From Delftia tsuruhatensis NBRC 16741 (GTDB taxonomy: Bacteria > Pseudomonadota > Gammaproteobacteria > Burkholderiales > Burkholderiaceae_C), in the NCBI RefSeq assembly GCF_001571325.1, contig NZ_BCTO01000083.1, positions 1 to 37,523 on the forward strand: 37,523 bases of DNA, read 5' to 3'. This document shows, piece by piece, positions 8,337 through 18,200 of this stretch (position 1 is the first letter of the stretch; each line of letters begins with the position of its first letter). A model generated the notes under the pieces. The model was not told the origin of the DNA. It worked only from the letters and a program-made list of their open reading frames with translations, and did not search any database. Position numbers and translations under genes: made by a program.

Positions 8337-8371
8337 CAAAGAATCAATATAGAAGAATACGTGCTACTCAT
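7838..8371 (-). CDS. Small outer-membrane-type lipoprotein, copy 2
   Basis: A 177-residue lipoprotein, paralogue of the one at 5985-6518. The signal ends in VLAGC with Cys20 as anchor and Ala at +2. The ATG at 8371 was chosen because AGGA lies just upstream, as in the other copy, and because it places the lipobox at the same residue. The mature domain (from CAIEPRRNY to PRPPGL) matches copy 1 except at about ten positions, several of them non-conservative (Leu/Arg, Val/Glu, Ser/Phe). The signal peptide shares only the lipobox. Function unknown; a role at the cell surface next to the CDI exoproteins is an inference from location. Confidence 0.8.
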   Translation of the reverse strand: MSSTYSSILILCLGSVLAGCAIEPRRNYTPQPKDAILHLRSTGMPMSASFSISSASTACEGFEFAGSVRDGGEGVLLPWIAALSNKLSGVPTVREAAVPADAPVQVKGFSFWQDQYSSGSCGPVAKRFTPTADGVYRVDFVWAGMRKCGLRIVDISRPDEPREVPGEPLICPRPPGL

Positions 8372-8442
8372 ATCTATTCCTATATTTAAACTGCCCTGCA
8401 AAGGTATTTAATTTCCTATTTTAGGCCACCCAAGAGAATTCA

Positions 8443-8640
8443 CTACTCCTTCTTATGTATCTCAAAGCTATTAATATTAAAATCAGGCATCGATACGTGC
8501 AACCTATTGCAATCTGGACACCAATACACAGTTCTTGAATTCGCATCTGTCAAACTCTCCATTTCGGAAGCAGACAAATCTTTTTGCACCATCGCGCCAC
8601 TACCCTGATTGTCATTTTTTCTACAGCACGCGCTTTCTAT
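8443..8640 (-). pseudogene. Fossil toxin-immunity fusion
   Basis: An open frame without a start codon reads as two joined pieces. The first (GAMVQKDLSASEMESL) matches the CdiA-CT remnant near 10650-10690 (GVMVQKDLTDYEIEIL). The second (SRTVYWCPDCNRLHVS to the stop) matches the C-terminal 35 residues of the immunity protein at 10272-10538. A deletion has therefore removed the toxin end and the immunity start while keeping the frame. A further upstream match (ARAVEK against ARAIEK) lies in another frame. This is a second, broken copy of the same toxin/immunity cassette, about 2 kb from the better-preserved one. Confidence 0.75.
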
Positions 8641-8741
8641 TTAAATGAAAAAATATAAATCAGAAAAGTCATTTTATTTCAAATAACCAATGATAAATCA
8701 ACATTAAATTTAGAATAATAATTATTATTACCTCACTAGCA

Positions 8742-9146
8742 TCAAATTATTTCAATCGAAAAAAATCTCCCTTCGTTGTAAGAAGCTCTATAATTTATCC
8801 ATATGAATTTTGTTAATTCACTTAATATTGAAAAAACATCATCATCATCCAAACCATTTAGATAAAACCCAAACTCAGTACCATAATCACACTCTTTCCA
8901 ACCAACATACACATCACAACTTTCATCAATCCAAAACTGGACACCATTAATTAACCCGGATTCAAAATATTCATTAAAATCAGAAAGATTTCCTTCTAAT
9001 CTTTTTCCAGAAACATCAAAATAGAAAATAGTTCTACTAAACGGATTTTCTTTCAGAGTATTCAACCCACTCAATAATCCTTCAATTTTCTCAAATCCAT
9101 TGCTCAAGTTCTCAGGGAGAACAACACAACAAAGAGGTAAGGACAT
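8742..9146 (-). CDS. Probable orphan immunity protein, unknown family
   Basis: A 134-residue acidic soluble protein with no recognised family. It contains a run of Asp (LDDDDVFSIL), Trp and aromatic-rich strands, and no signal or membrane segment. It begins 2 bases after the stop codon of a decayed toxin fragment (9149-9517), which is the classical toxin-then-immunity spacing of CDI cassettes. Low GC matches the rest of the array. I call it an immunity protein from position and general character; the nature of the toxin it blocks is unknown. Confidence 0.6.
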   Translation of the reverse strand: MSLPLCCVVLPENLSNGFEKIEGLLSGLNTLKENPFSRTIFYFDVSGKRLEGNLSDFNEYFESGLINGVQFWIDESCDVYVGWKECDYGTEFGFYLNGLDDDDVFSILSELTKFIWINYRASYNEGRFFSIEII

Positions 9147-9148
9147 AT

Positions 9149-9517
9149 TTATTTCCTTTTAAATATAAATACTTTGCCAACGCCACCGAATAGTTTCTCG
9201 TCATCATTTCCTGCAACAAATTCAATACCCCCCATCCCACCATCACTCATATCCAAGACAAGTACTCTTCCGTATGTTTCTTCAACCTCATAAAGAGAAA
9301 TACCTAGCAACGCTGAAATTAATCGCTTTTCATTTTCCCGAAGAAATCTACTGTTTTTTTCGGTGTGATTCGGTCGACATTTCTCCTCCCATCAGGACGC
9401 AAAAAATACAACCCTACCAACCAACACATTGCCATTATTCGGACCAGCATCCAGGGACTTTAAATTATTCACAAGATCATTTCCAACAGCCGCTCTTAAT
9501 GATTCTTTATCTGAACC
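9149..9517 (-). pseudogene. Decayed CdiA C-terminal toxin fragment
   Basis: Read on the minus strand, the frame runs from just after a TAA (9518-9520) for about 122 codons to a TAA at 9149-9151, interrupted by one TGA around 9385. The N-terminal part reads SDKESLRAAVGNDLVNNL and the end reads LFGGVGKVFIFKRK. There is no start codon and no delivery domain, so it is a displaced toxin tip. Alternative frames around the TGA are also open, so a frameshift rather than a point mutation is possible. The intact immunity gene follows after 2 bases. Toxin activity not recognised. Confidence 0.6.
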
Positions 9518-9633
9518 TTAATTTAATACGTGCCTAGGGATTCTCTGCAAAACCTCGCTTTCTGAAAATTCAACCAGATCAGATCAATAAATTGCGATCG
9601 ATTGAATGCAGGAATGAGTTTTACAGATCATCC

Positions 9634-10083
9634 TTAGCATAATGAAATATCGCTCACATCAGAACCAAAATCCTTATATATAGATATTATTTCGCTCATA
9701 AAATCATGATTCACATCAAAATCAAGATACCTCCAATCACCAAGGCCATATCTCTCAATTAATTCATCAAGCTTTTTGGTACTTGAATATATAACTCCAT
9801 TCCACAATACAAGAGATTCCTCATTTCCATCGACCTCTAAAGTTTCATATTCTTTTGAAAACTTCATAATGTCTTTGATCTTATAAATATCCGGATTTAC
9901 ACAACCAATCAATCCTGATGAATAATTTCTAAAGACAAACCTTGAAACGGCGTTTCTCCACTTATCCTGATTAGCCCCATACTGACCACCACACCATCCA
10001 GAGAGAATACTGACGCCTGATATATCCTCTAATGAGGCAGCAATAAGATTTCGCTGATAACCCAACAACAATTCATACTTCAT
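9634..10083 (-). CDS. Probable orphan immunity protein, unknown family
   Basis: A 149-residue soluble protein, acidic, with no family recognised. The start (MKYELLLGYQRNLIAASLED) is preceded by CTGGG rather than a strong Shine-Dalgarno, and by a 16-codon toxin-like tail that ends 1 base upstream (10085-10087). Aromatic and Asp-rich C-terminal half (DWRYLDFDVNHDF). Position directly after a toxin tail in an array of such pairs is the main reason for calling it an immunity protein. Confidence 0.55.
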   Translation of the reverse strand: MKYELLLGYQRNLIAASLEDISGVSILSGWCGGQYGANQDKWRNAVSRFVFRNYSSGLIGCVNPDIYKIKDIMKFSKEYETLEVDGNEESLVLWNGVIYSSTKKLDELIERYGLGDWRYLDFDVNHDFMSEIISIYKDFGSDVSDISLC

Positions 10084-10084
10084 T

Positions 10085-10135
10085 CTATTTCCCAGGAAAT
10101 TTAAACTGTGCAGGCTTATTTCTATTGATATAAAA
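10085..10135 (-). pseudogene. Short toxin-tail remnant
   Basis: Sixteen open codons ending in AQFKFPGK then TAG, bounded upstream by another TAG at 10136-10138. It abuts the immunity start at 10083. A basic Phe-rich last strand is common at the ends of nuclease-type CDI toxins, but this is too little to identify one. The 130 bases further upstream, to 10271, hold no readable frame; they are GC-richer in the middle and may derive from inserted foreign DNA. Confidence 0.3.
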
Positions 10136-10271
10136 CTACGACTTACGTAAGAAGGAACAAAGCGCGCGGCTTGCCATAGGGCGCAGCACGTTGTCGCATC
10201 CTGTTTGTATAAGTCCTTAAAACGATAGTTCTAATACTGGCAATTTTGGCAACTTCACTTCCAGATGAAAT

Positions 10272-10538
10272 TTATACCTCCCTCTTATATATCTCAAAAT
10301 TATTGCTAGACAAATCAGGTGTTGATACGTGTAGTCTTCTACAACTTGGACACCAATAAACAGTTCTTGAATCTAGATCAACTTTTTCGAAAAATGAATC
10401 CACATCAATCCCCTTATTTTTAACAATAGCGTTGCCAATATCCTCTACATTTGCATTCTTAATCAAGATCAAATCATAACTCTCTCTCCCAGTAGAAAGA
10501 TGAAATACATACCCACACAAGCATCTATATTTAGGCAT
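10272..10538 (-). CDS. Orphan immunity-type protein with two cysteine pairs
   Basis: An 88-residue protein. A CLC pair near the start (YRCLCGY, 6-8) and a CPSC pair at about 63-66 (YWCPSCRRLH) would form a zinc-ribbon-like site that joins its two ends. No signal peptide. It starts 3 bases after the stop of the decayed CdiA C-terminus at 10542-11516, so it is the immunity half of that cassette. The C-terminal 35 residues recur in the fossil fusion at 8443-8640, which shows that this cassette was once present twice. Zinc binding is inferred from the cysteine spacing; the toxin it antagonised is unknown. Confidence 0.65.
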   Translation of the reverse strand: MPKYRCLCGYVFHLSTGRESYDLILIKNANVEDIGNAIVKNKGIDVDSFFEKVDLDSRTVYWCPSCRRLHVSTPDLSSNNFEIYKREV

Positions 10539-10541
10539 AAT

Positions 10542-11516
10542 TTATTTCTGCCTTTTAAGCACCTTTAGCTTACCATTTGAACCAAATATCAATGTATCAA
10601 TATTTTCTGCATTAGGTTTTATCCAAAACCATGTTACTCAAGATTTCTATTTCATAATCAGTCAAATCCTTCTGCACCATCACCCCATTTTCCTGCTTGT
10701 TCTTCTTCTCTATGGCACGTGCCATATTAGGCAGCTCCGTAGATGGATCCGGACTGTACTCGTCAACTTGCCCGATTCCTTCCACATAATAATCAGCTTT
10801 CTGTCCTGGCTGATTTGCGATGAATTAGTCGGCTGATGAACCACATTAAAATCGTTATCCGCAAGTGCATCAGCCTCTTTTATCTCGTTAACTCCAGGCG
10901 CAGCCCCGGGCAAAGCACTGACGCCACCCCCATTTTTGTTCTCGCTGAGAACAAGCTGCGGCCCTTGCGGTTCTGGGATCGGGGTAACAGTTGTAGTGTC
11001 TGAAGGGTCTGCTATCGGTTTGCCATTAGGACCCAACCCACCCTTCGGACCATCATTAGGTGTCGTAGTAGTGCCGCCACCAGGATTCGGATTTCCAGTC
11101 TGATCCCCACCAGTGTGATTCGGCCCTGGAGCAGGCGTTTCCGGCTTACCTTGCACCCCCCAATAGTCGAGGATCCACACCTTGCGCAATAAGCGACAGC
11201 GTACACATGGGGATCAGCCCACATCCGCGCATCCACGACTGGCCAACGGCACTGGCAATCTGCTCTTTGGTCAGACTGGACAGATACTGCGCCATCTGCG
11301 GTGCAAAATTCTTCGCGCATGCAGGTATCGCGTAGCATCCGATCAAGGCCAGTGAGCCTCCCTTCAGCAACACATTATGGCAAAGGGTGCCACCGCGTTG
11401 TTTGACGCTTCATTCGCGCCAGTAGCTGCACCGGGTGCACCGCCAATGCTGGCGCCAGCACCCAACGCATAGCCTTGCACAAAAGCATCCACCACGAGCT
11501 CCAGCAAGCTTCGAAG
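10542..11516 (-). pseudogene. Displaced, frameshifted CdiA C-terminal region
   Basis: A second CdiA C-terminus in pieces. It opens with VVDAFVQGY and GANEASNN, matching VVDALVQGY and GVNETANN of the intact CdiA. After a frame change near 11380 it continues with LLKGGSLALIGCYAIPACAK, matching the CdiA Cys-containing pretoxin segment. A second shift near 11170 leads into PGPNHTGGDQTGNPNPGGG, almost the same linker as in CdiA. A third near 10810 leads to ADYYVEGIGQVDEYSPDPS and MVQKDLTDYEIEIL, and a fourth near 10620 to LIFGSNGKLKVLKRQK and the stop. It has no secretion domain and cannot be delivered alone, but it could recombine into cdiA through the shared linker. Confidence 0.85.
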
Positions 11517-11576
11517 TTACCTTGATGCCCGCTACAACGTTGTCAGTATCTTGTTCTTATCAATTCAGTAAATATC

Positions 11577-12200
11577 CTATATATATCCATATGACCGAGC
11601 CGCACGAACAATATCTGCTTCAGAGCTACTGCCGACTCCACTAATATCAATAGCCCTCTTCCACAAACCTTTTATATCAGATCCAAAAGAGTCGATTAAC
11701 AACTCCTTCTCTCCTGCGATCATATGGTATTCATCGCACACATTTAGATAACAAAATTTCTTTGATTCAGGAAAAATAAAATATGCACCATCATACAAAG
11801 GAATCATACCTCTCCGAATTATTTTAACATTCTCGACACTTAAATAAAAATTAGCTATTAAAGCCGGAGAAAACATTTCAATCTCAGGAATTACATTTCG
11901 ATGTTTTTTCGAAAATGATTTTGATGGCAAAGCATATGCATACTCTTTAAAATTATTTTCCAAAATATTGAAAGTCTTATCGAAAAGATAATTTTCTATA
12001 TCCTCATCATTGCACGATATTATTCCAACACTCCAGTTTTTCAAATCCACATAATCCGCAGATATCATTGTACCGAAATGATTATCAACCATATCTCTAA
12101 AATTGATGATATCATTTATTTTATTGGAATCATACAGGCAATAAAACTCTCTTTCCTCGCCTATTATCCAAGGGACTCTCTTAACCTCAGCATCAGACAT
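11577..12200 (-). CDS. cdiI: CDI immunity protein, cognate to CdiA
   Basis: A 207-residue soluble protein that begins 35 bases after the cdiA stop, so by order (cdiB, cdiA, cdiI) it is the immunity protein that protects the cell from its own CdiA toxin. It is acidic and AT-rich in codon use, as usual for cdiI. AAGG lies a few bases before the ATG. No immunity family was recognised. Features include LKNWSVGIISCNDEDIE in the N-terminal half and a C-terminal helix (SSSEADIVRAARSYG). It is the largest immunity gene in the window. The function rests on position and would be wrong only if another downstream gene were the true partner. Confidence 0.75.
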   Translation of the reverse strand: MSDAEVKRVPWIIGEEREFYCLYDSNKINDIINFRDMVDNHFGTMISADYVDLKNWSVGIISCNDEDIENYLFDKTFNILENNFKEYAYALPSKSFSKKHRNVIPEIEMFSPALIANFYLSVENVKIIRRGMIPLYDGAYFIFPESKKFCYLNVCDEYHMIAGEKELLIDSFGSDIKGLWKRAIDISGVGSSSEADIVRAARSYGYI

Positions 12201-12235
12201 AAGATACCTTCACAGAAGTCAAAAATAATACGATT

Positions 12236-15200
12236 TCATTTTTCAGGATACCTGATTTTTACCACCGACTTTCCATCTGGTCGCTGTATTTCAATTGTAC
12301 TTCCCTCCATTGAGCGGCTTCCTGGTCTAGATATTATTTTTGTGCCATCAGGCAAAATAGCAATTTTCCCATTCCCGTATTTTGTACCCATATCTTTTAT
12401 TTCACCGCCATGCGAAAGATAGTCAAAATCACTTTCCAAAGATGATCCGGGATAGGAAACCACGTTCCTTGTCCCAGACGTTCCTCTACCAGGTATAGAA
12501 ACATCTACCCCTCCGGCTAGAACATCATTAATCTTCTCAATATTCTTTTGATCAACTCCTTTGGATGAACCAACAGTTGGATCTTCAGCGGGATTTTTAA
12601 CAGGATGTCCCGGCGCATTAAATACCAGGGGATTTCCTTGATTTTCTGGAATTAAAGAACCCGGAGAACCTCCAAGTGGTGGATTTTGACCAACCGGCTT
12701 TCCGCCAATCCCTTTCTCAACTTTACCCCCATCGTCAGGTGTATTCGTAGTGCTGCCATCAGGATTTGGATTCCTCGTCTGATCCCCTCCAGTGTGGTTC
12801 GGCCCAGGAGGCGGCGTGACGGGCTTGCCAGGAACTACGGGTACAAACCCCTCAATCCCCATGAGCGACGCAGCAGCCCAACAAGCAGGAGTCATTTTGC
12901 AGGCATTGATCAGATCAACTCTGTCACCGATCATTTCAAGCAGACTGGGGCCAACATTTCTAGCGCAGGTCTCCATTGCAAAGCAACCAGCCAAAACCAA
13001 GGGGCCTTCCTTCTGAAGGACGTATTGCCTGAAAAGAAGCGTGTTATTTGCCGTCTCGTTGACACCGACGGCAGCGCCCGCACTACCTCCAGTCACAGCG
13101 CCTACACCTGCGCCATAGCCTTGCACCAAGGCATCCACCACGGGCTCCGGCAAGCCAGCTCCCCGCAGCAGGGCCTGTGCCTGCGGCGCCGTCAGTGAGG
13201 TAAACCCGCCAGCGGCCGCACCGCCCACGCCGCCTGTCGCGCCGCCAATCAGCGCATGGCCGACGGCACGGCATGCGCCGCTGGGTCCCCAGCACTCTGC
13301 CGCTTCAGCATCCTGGTTCTTCAGTGCTTCGGCATATTGCCTGGTGGCGTAGTTGCCCCATGCTGCGCTGCCTTGCTTGCCAAACTCCCGCGTGATCTCG
13401 ATCTGCGCATTGACGTTCTCGCGCACCTTGTCCTTGTCGAAGATGGGCTTGAGGCCCGTCTCCTTGTCCCCCGTGCGCGCACCGCTGTCACCCGCCACGC
13501 CGCTGATGCCTGCCTTGGTGGTGCTGCTGGCATTGCCGCTGTCGCTGCCCACGCCGGCACTGCCGCCCGTCAGGCCCTTGCCTGTGTCGAGTGCGGCCTT
13601 TTTTTGTTCTTCTGTCTTGGCTGTGCTCTGGTCACCTGCCTGGAAGCCCACGCTGCCGCCTGCGCTCCAGCCGCTGGCGTCGTAGGCCGCGTGGTTTTCA
13701 ATGTCGCTGGTGGTCAGCTTGCCGCCGGTTTCAAAGCGGTTCTTGCCGTCGTCCATCGCCACCTGGGTGCTGGTGATGGCGCCGCCCTTGAGCGTGGTGT
13801 CGCCCTTGACCTTGACGTCAAAGCCACCGTCGCCAGCGCGGATGCCGCTTTGCTCGACCACGCTCTGGTAGTCGCTGTCGATGCGCGTGCGCCCGGCGCT
13901 GCCGCCCACGCTGGAGGCGCCGTAGCACAGGGGAGGCACGCACAGGCTGACGTTGAGGCCTGCGCTGCTGCTTTTCTCGTTGTAGGTGCTCTTGTCCTGC
14001 AGGCTTTCGATGGCGAGGTTGCCGCCTATGTCGGCCTTGACCGTGTCGGCCACGATGGTGGCGCCCTTGAGCGTGGTGTCGCCGCCGCTTTGCACGCTGG
14101 CCGTGCCGCCTGCCTTGATGTGGGTGTTGGTGTGGCTGAGGCTTTCACCGCTGCCACTGCCCTTGCCCTGGCTGAGCCCCACATTGACGCTGAAGCCGTT
14201 CTTGCTGCCCAACGTGAAGGCCACGCCCACGCTGGCCGAGCTGCTGCTTTGGCTGTTTTGCTCGGCAAAGCGGTTTTCTGCCGCTTCCAGGACGATGTTG
14301 CCCTTGTCCGCAGCCAGGCGTACGTCCTTGCCGGCTTCCACGCTGCTGCCGCGCACGTGGACGTCACCCTGGGTAGCCGTGATGCTGACGTTGCCGTCGG
14401 CCTTGACCAGGGAGCCTACGGCGCTGTTGACCTGGTACTCGCTGGTGCTGCGGCTGGAGCTTTTGCCCAGGCTGAGGCTGATGCCTACGCTGGTGGCACT
14501 GCTGGGGTCTGCGATGAGCTGGCTGGCCTTGCCATAGGTTTCATAGGCCGCCATGCCGGCAGCGGCCGCACCCAGGGCCTGCATGCGGGCATCGCTGGTC
14601 TTGCCGGTCGCCCCGGCAATGCGGGCGACCGTCTCACCGCCTTGCACGACATTGACCACGGGGTTGCTGATGCTGACGCTCAGCCCGCTCTGTTTGGCCC
14701 GTATCTCGAACTTGTCGCGCTCGAGCTCGCGCGCCTCGTTGATCTCAACGCTTTTGCCGACGATGTTCACATCGCCCTGCGCCAGCACGGCCGAGCCCGT
14801 CTGGCGGTACTGGTTGCCCGCCACGATGGAGGCGTTGCCGCCCTGCGCCTGCACGCTGGAGCCGGCCGCGCGCACGCTTTCGTTGCTGCGGTCGATGGTG
14901 ACGGACTTGGAGCCCAGCGTGATGCCGAAGCCGCCGCCGCTGAACAGGCCCGATTTCTTGGTCTGGCTGTGGCTGGTGGCGGCGGCGCTGTCCTGGCCCG
15001 CCAGCAGTTGCACGTCGCGCCCGGCCACCAGGCCCACGTCGCCCTGGCCCACCACGTGCGAGCCGGTCACACTGATGTCGCGCCCGGCCTGCAGGTAGAT
15101 GTTGTTGGCACTGAGCACGCTGCCTTCGCTGAGGCTGCTGGCGCCTTCCTCCACGGTGTGCGTGCTCTTCTTGCTCAGGAAGCCGCTTTTCTTGCTGTAG

Positions 15201-18200
15201 GTTTCCTCGAAGCGGCCGTGTTCGGTCTGCTTGTCCTGCAGGTTGACGTCGCGGCTGGCGATGAGGCTGGCGTCGCCCTTGGCGGTGACGGTGGCGCCCT
15301 TGAGGGTGATGTCGCCCTTGCCTGCGTCGGCCTTGCCGTTCGCCACGATGCTCAGGTTGCGGCCTGCCTCGATCTCACCGCCCGACAGGGATTCGCTGCG
15401 CTGGAACAGCGCATGGTCGTAGTTCTTGCGGTGCTCTTCCTCCAGGCTGCTGGACTTGTCCATCAGGGCTTCGACGCGCACGCTGGCGCCTTGCACCAGA
15501 ACGTCCTCACCGGCCTTGATGTGCGAGCCCAGGGCCACCACGTCGCCCTTGGCCCGCAGCGTGACGCCGCCTTCGCCGCCATCGATGGTGGTGCCGGTGT
15601 GGGTCAGGGTGTCGGTGCGCCGCTGGGTTTCGCCGATCTTGATGCGGATCTCTGGGTTGGTGAGGTTGTTGTCCGCGTCGTAGTGCTGGGTGACGAGGAT
15701 CTGGTCCTCTTTCTTGTGCGTGCTTTCGGCCTTGGCGGTGGCGCCCAGGCGGATGTCGCCGTCGGCATACAGGCCCGCGCCCTTCTTGCCTTCGACCTTG
15801 CTGGCGACCAGGTCGATGTTGCCGCCCGCGTCCAGCACTATCTTGCCCGCGTCGCTGACGAAGCGGCCATCGGTGGCGGCGATATTGCCGCTGGCCTGCA
15901 GGTAGCCGCCGTCATGCGCGACGATGCTGCCGCGGCTGTTGTCGATGTCGCCCTTGAGGGAGGTCAGCAGGGTGCCGGTCTCTATCCTGCCGTCCCGGTT
16001 GTCGAGGCCACCGCCGCTGAGGCTGGTGTAGCCGCCCGCGCGAATGCTGGCGCCGAAGTTGTCTATGCCTTCGGCGGCGCGTATGGCCAGGTTGTTGGTG
16101 ACTTCGAGCTGGCCCCGGTTGATGAACTGGCCGTTGAGGTTGAGTTCCAGGTCGTTGGCGCTGATGCCGCCGGGCACGATCTGCATCTGCTTCCAGTCGG
16201 GCCAGGCCACGCTCTTGCCGCCACCCAGCAGGGCGGCCACGCCGCCTTCGGGCGTGGCCAGTTCAGGGCGCGAGAGGTCCAGCGGCCTGGAGGTCCGGGG
16301 CGGCAAGCCTTCGTCGCCCGGGCCCTTGATGTCGCTGCCCTGGCCCTTGGTGTCGCCGGCGCCTATGGTGCCGGGGTCGCCGCCCAGGACCTTGAATTCC
16401 CTGGGCGCGTCGGCCTTGTCGGCATCGCCGGTCTTGACGTCGCCCTTGACGGCCTGTCCGTCGGGGCCCTTGGCCACGTCGCCGGGCTTGACCTCGCGGT
16501 TGCGGGCTTCCACGACCAGGGGCAGGCCCGTGGCGGGATCAATGCCGGGCCGTACGGTGATGGTGCCGCCATTGATGGTGATGGCATCGCCGACGATGGT
16601 GCCGGTATCGGGCCCGACCAGAGTGATGGTGGAGCTGCCGCTGCCGGTGTTCAGGCGCGGCACGCTGCGGGCCAGGCCTTCGACGGTGACGATGTCCCCG
16701 TCGGCGTTCTTGCCCTCCCAGGTGATGGTCTGGTTCTTCTTGCGCTGCTCGATGCTGCCGCCACCCACGCTGGCGTCCGAGGCCTCATTGACCAGGGAGC
16801 CGTCGAAGCCGCCGCCGATGTACAGCTGCGCACGCTGCGCCACGTCGGTGTAGCCGACGACGCGCACTTCCTTGAGCTCGGCCAGCGCGGCCGGGTATTC
16901 GGGCACCTCGTAGGTGCCGTCGCGCACGTCGGGCTCGCCACTGCCGCTGCGGGTGCCCGTGGCTTCGTTGTGGATGCTGCCTTTGGCGCTGCCGGCAATG
17001 GCGACGCTGCCCTGGTTGCGCAGGGTGCCGGTCCAGGCCACGGAGTTGCCGCCATAGGACCAGCTTTCCGAGGCGCCCACGTTGATGCCGCCCACGTTGA
17101 GCTGAAGGTGGCCCAGGGCCAGCAGTTCGTTGCCGGTGGCTCCATAGGCGCCGGCCATGGTGAGGGTGGCGTCGCCCAGGCTGCCCACGGTGCCGCCGCT
17201 GTTGCTGTAGCCGCCAGACTGGATGTTGAGCTTGCCGCCCGCGACGAGGGTGCCGCCGCTGTTTCTGAAGCCGCCCGTGGTGTTGATGTCGATCTCGCCG
17301 GGCGCGCCGCCCTGGCCATAGACCGTGCCCTGGTTGCTGAAGCCCGAGCCCTTGATGCGGATGTCCTGGCCCAGCAGGTTGGCACCGTCGCCGTTGTTGA
17401 CCGCGCCGCTGGCCTGCAGTTGCAGGCCGCCGCTGGCGGCCACCGTGCCGGTGTTGGCAATGCCGCCGGAGCTGGCGGTGAGCTTCGCATCGCCGCTCTT
17501 GGCCAGCAGCGTGCCCTGGTTGTCGATGCTGGCGGCGTTGATGGTGACGCTGCTGCCCTGGATCTGGCCGGTCACCCCTTCGGCCGGGGCTCCATTGCTG
17601 AAGGCACCGGTGGAGGTGATGTTGACGGCGCCGCCTGCCTGCATCTGCCCGCCCGCGTTCTGCACGGAGGGGCCCGAGATGGTGAGGTCGCCACCGGCCG
17701 AGATGATGCCGGTGCTGGCGCCACCACTGGCGCCTGCGGAAGTGTAGGGGTCGTTGACGCTGCGCGTGTTGTTGAGGCTGCCCTGGATATTGACGCTGCT
17801 GCCTGCGCTGACCACGCCCTTGTTGGTCATGCTGCCGACGTTGACGGTGAGCGCGCCGCCCGCATGCACGGTGCCCGGGTCCTGGCTGTAGCGCCAGTCT
17901 TCGGGGGCGGAGCCCGCGCCGCAGCCGCTGGCCGAGACACAGCTACGCGATTCTGTCAGCCCGTTGTCGAAGCTGCCGCCCGAGATGCTGAGGGAGCCCG
18001 AGGACTGGATCTGTCCATCGTTGCCTATGCTGCTGCCGCTGAGGGTGACGTCGCCGCCCGCCAGGGAGCCGCTGTTGGAGATGGAGCCGCCATAGACGCC
18101 GAGCGAGCCGCTCGCGCCTATGCTGCCGCTGTTGCTCAGGCTGCCATCTATGCCCACGCTGGAGCCGGAGATGCTGCCCGAGTTGCCGGTGGCGCCCAGG

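Noticed and set aside
9274..9537. An 87-codon plus-strand frame
   Set aside because: It has no ribosome site and is antisense to the decayed toxin fragment at 9149-9517, which is supported by its junction with an immunity gene.
10136..10271. Possible insertion-sequence remnant between two immunity genes
   Set aside because: The middle is GC-richer and unlike its flanks, but no transposase frame, terminal inverted repeats or target duplication could be seen.
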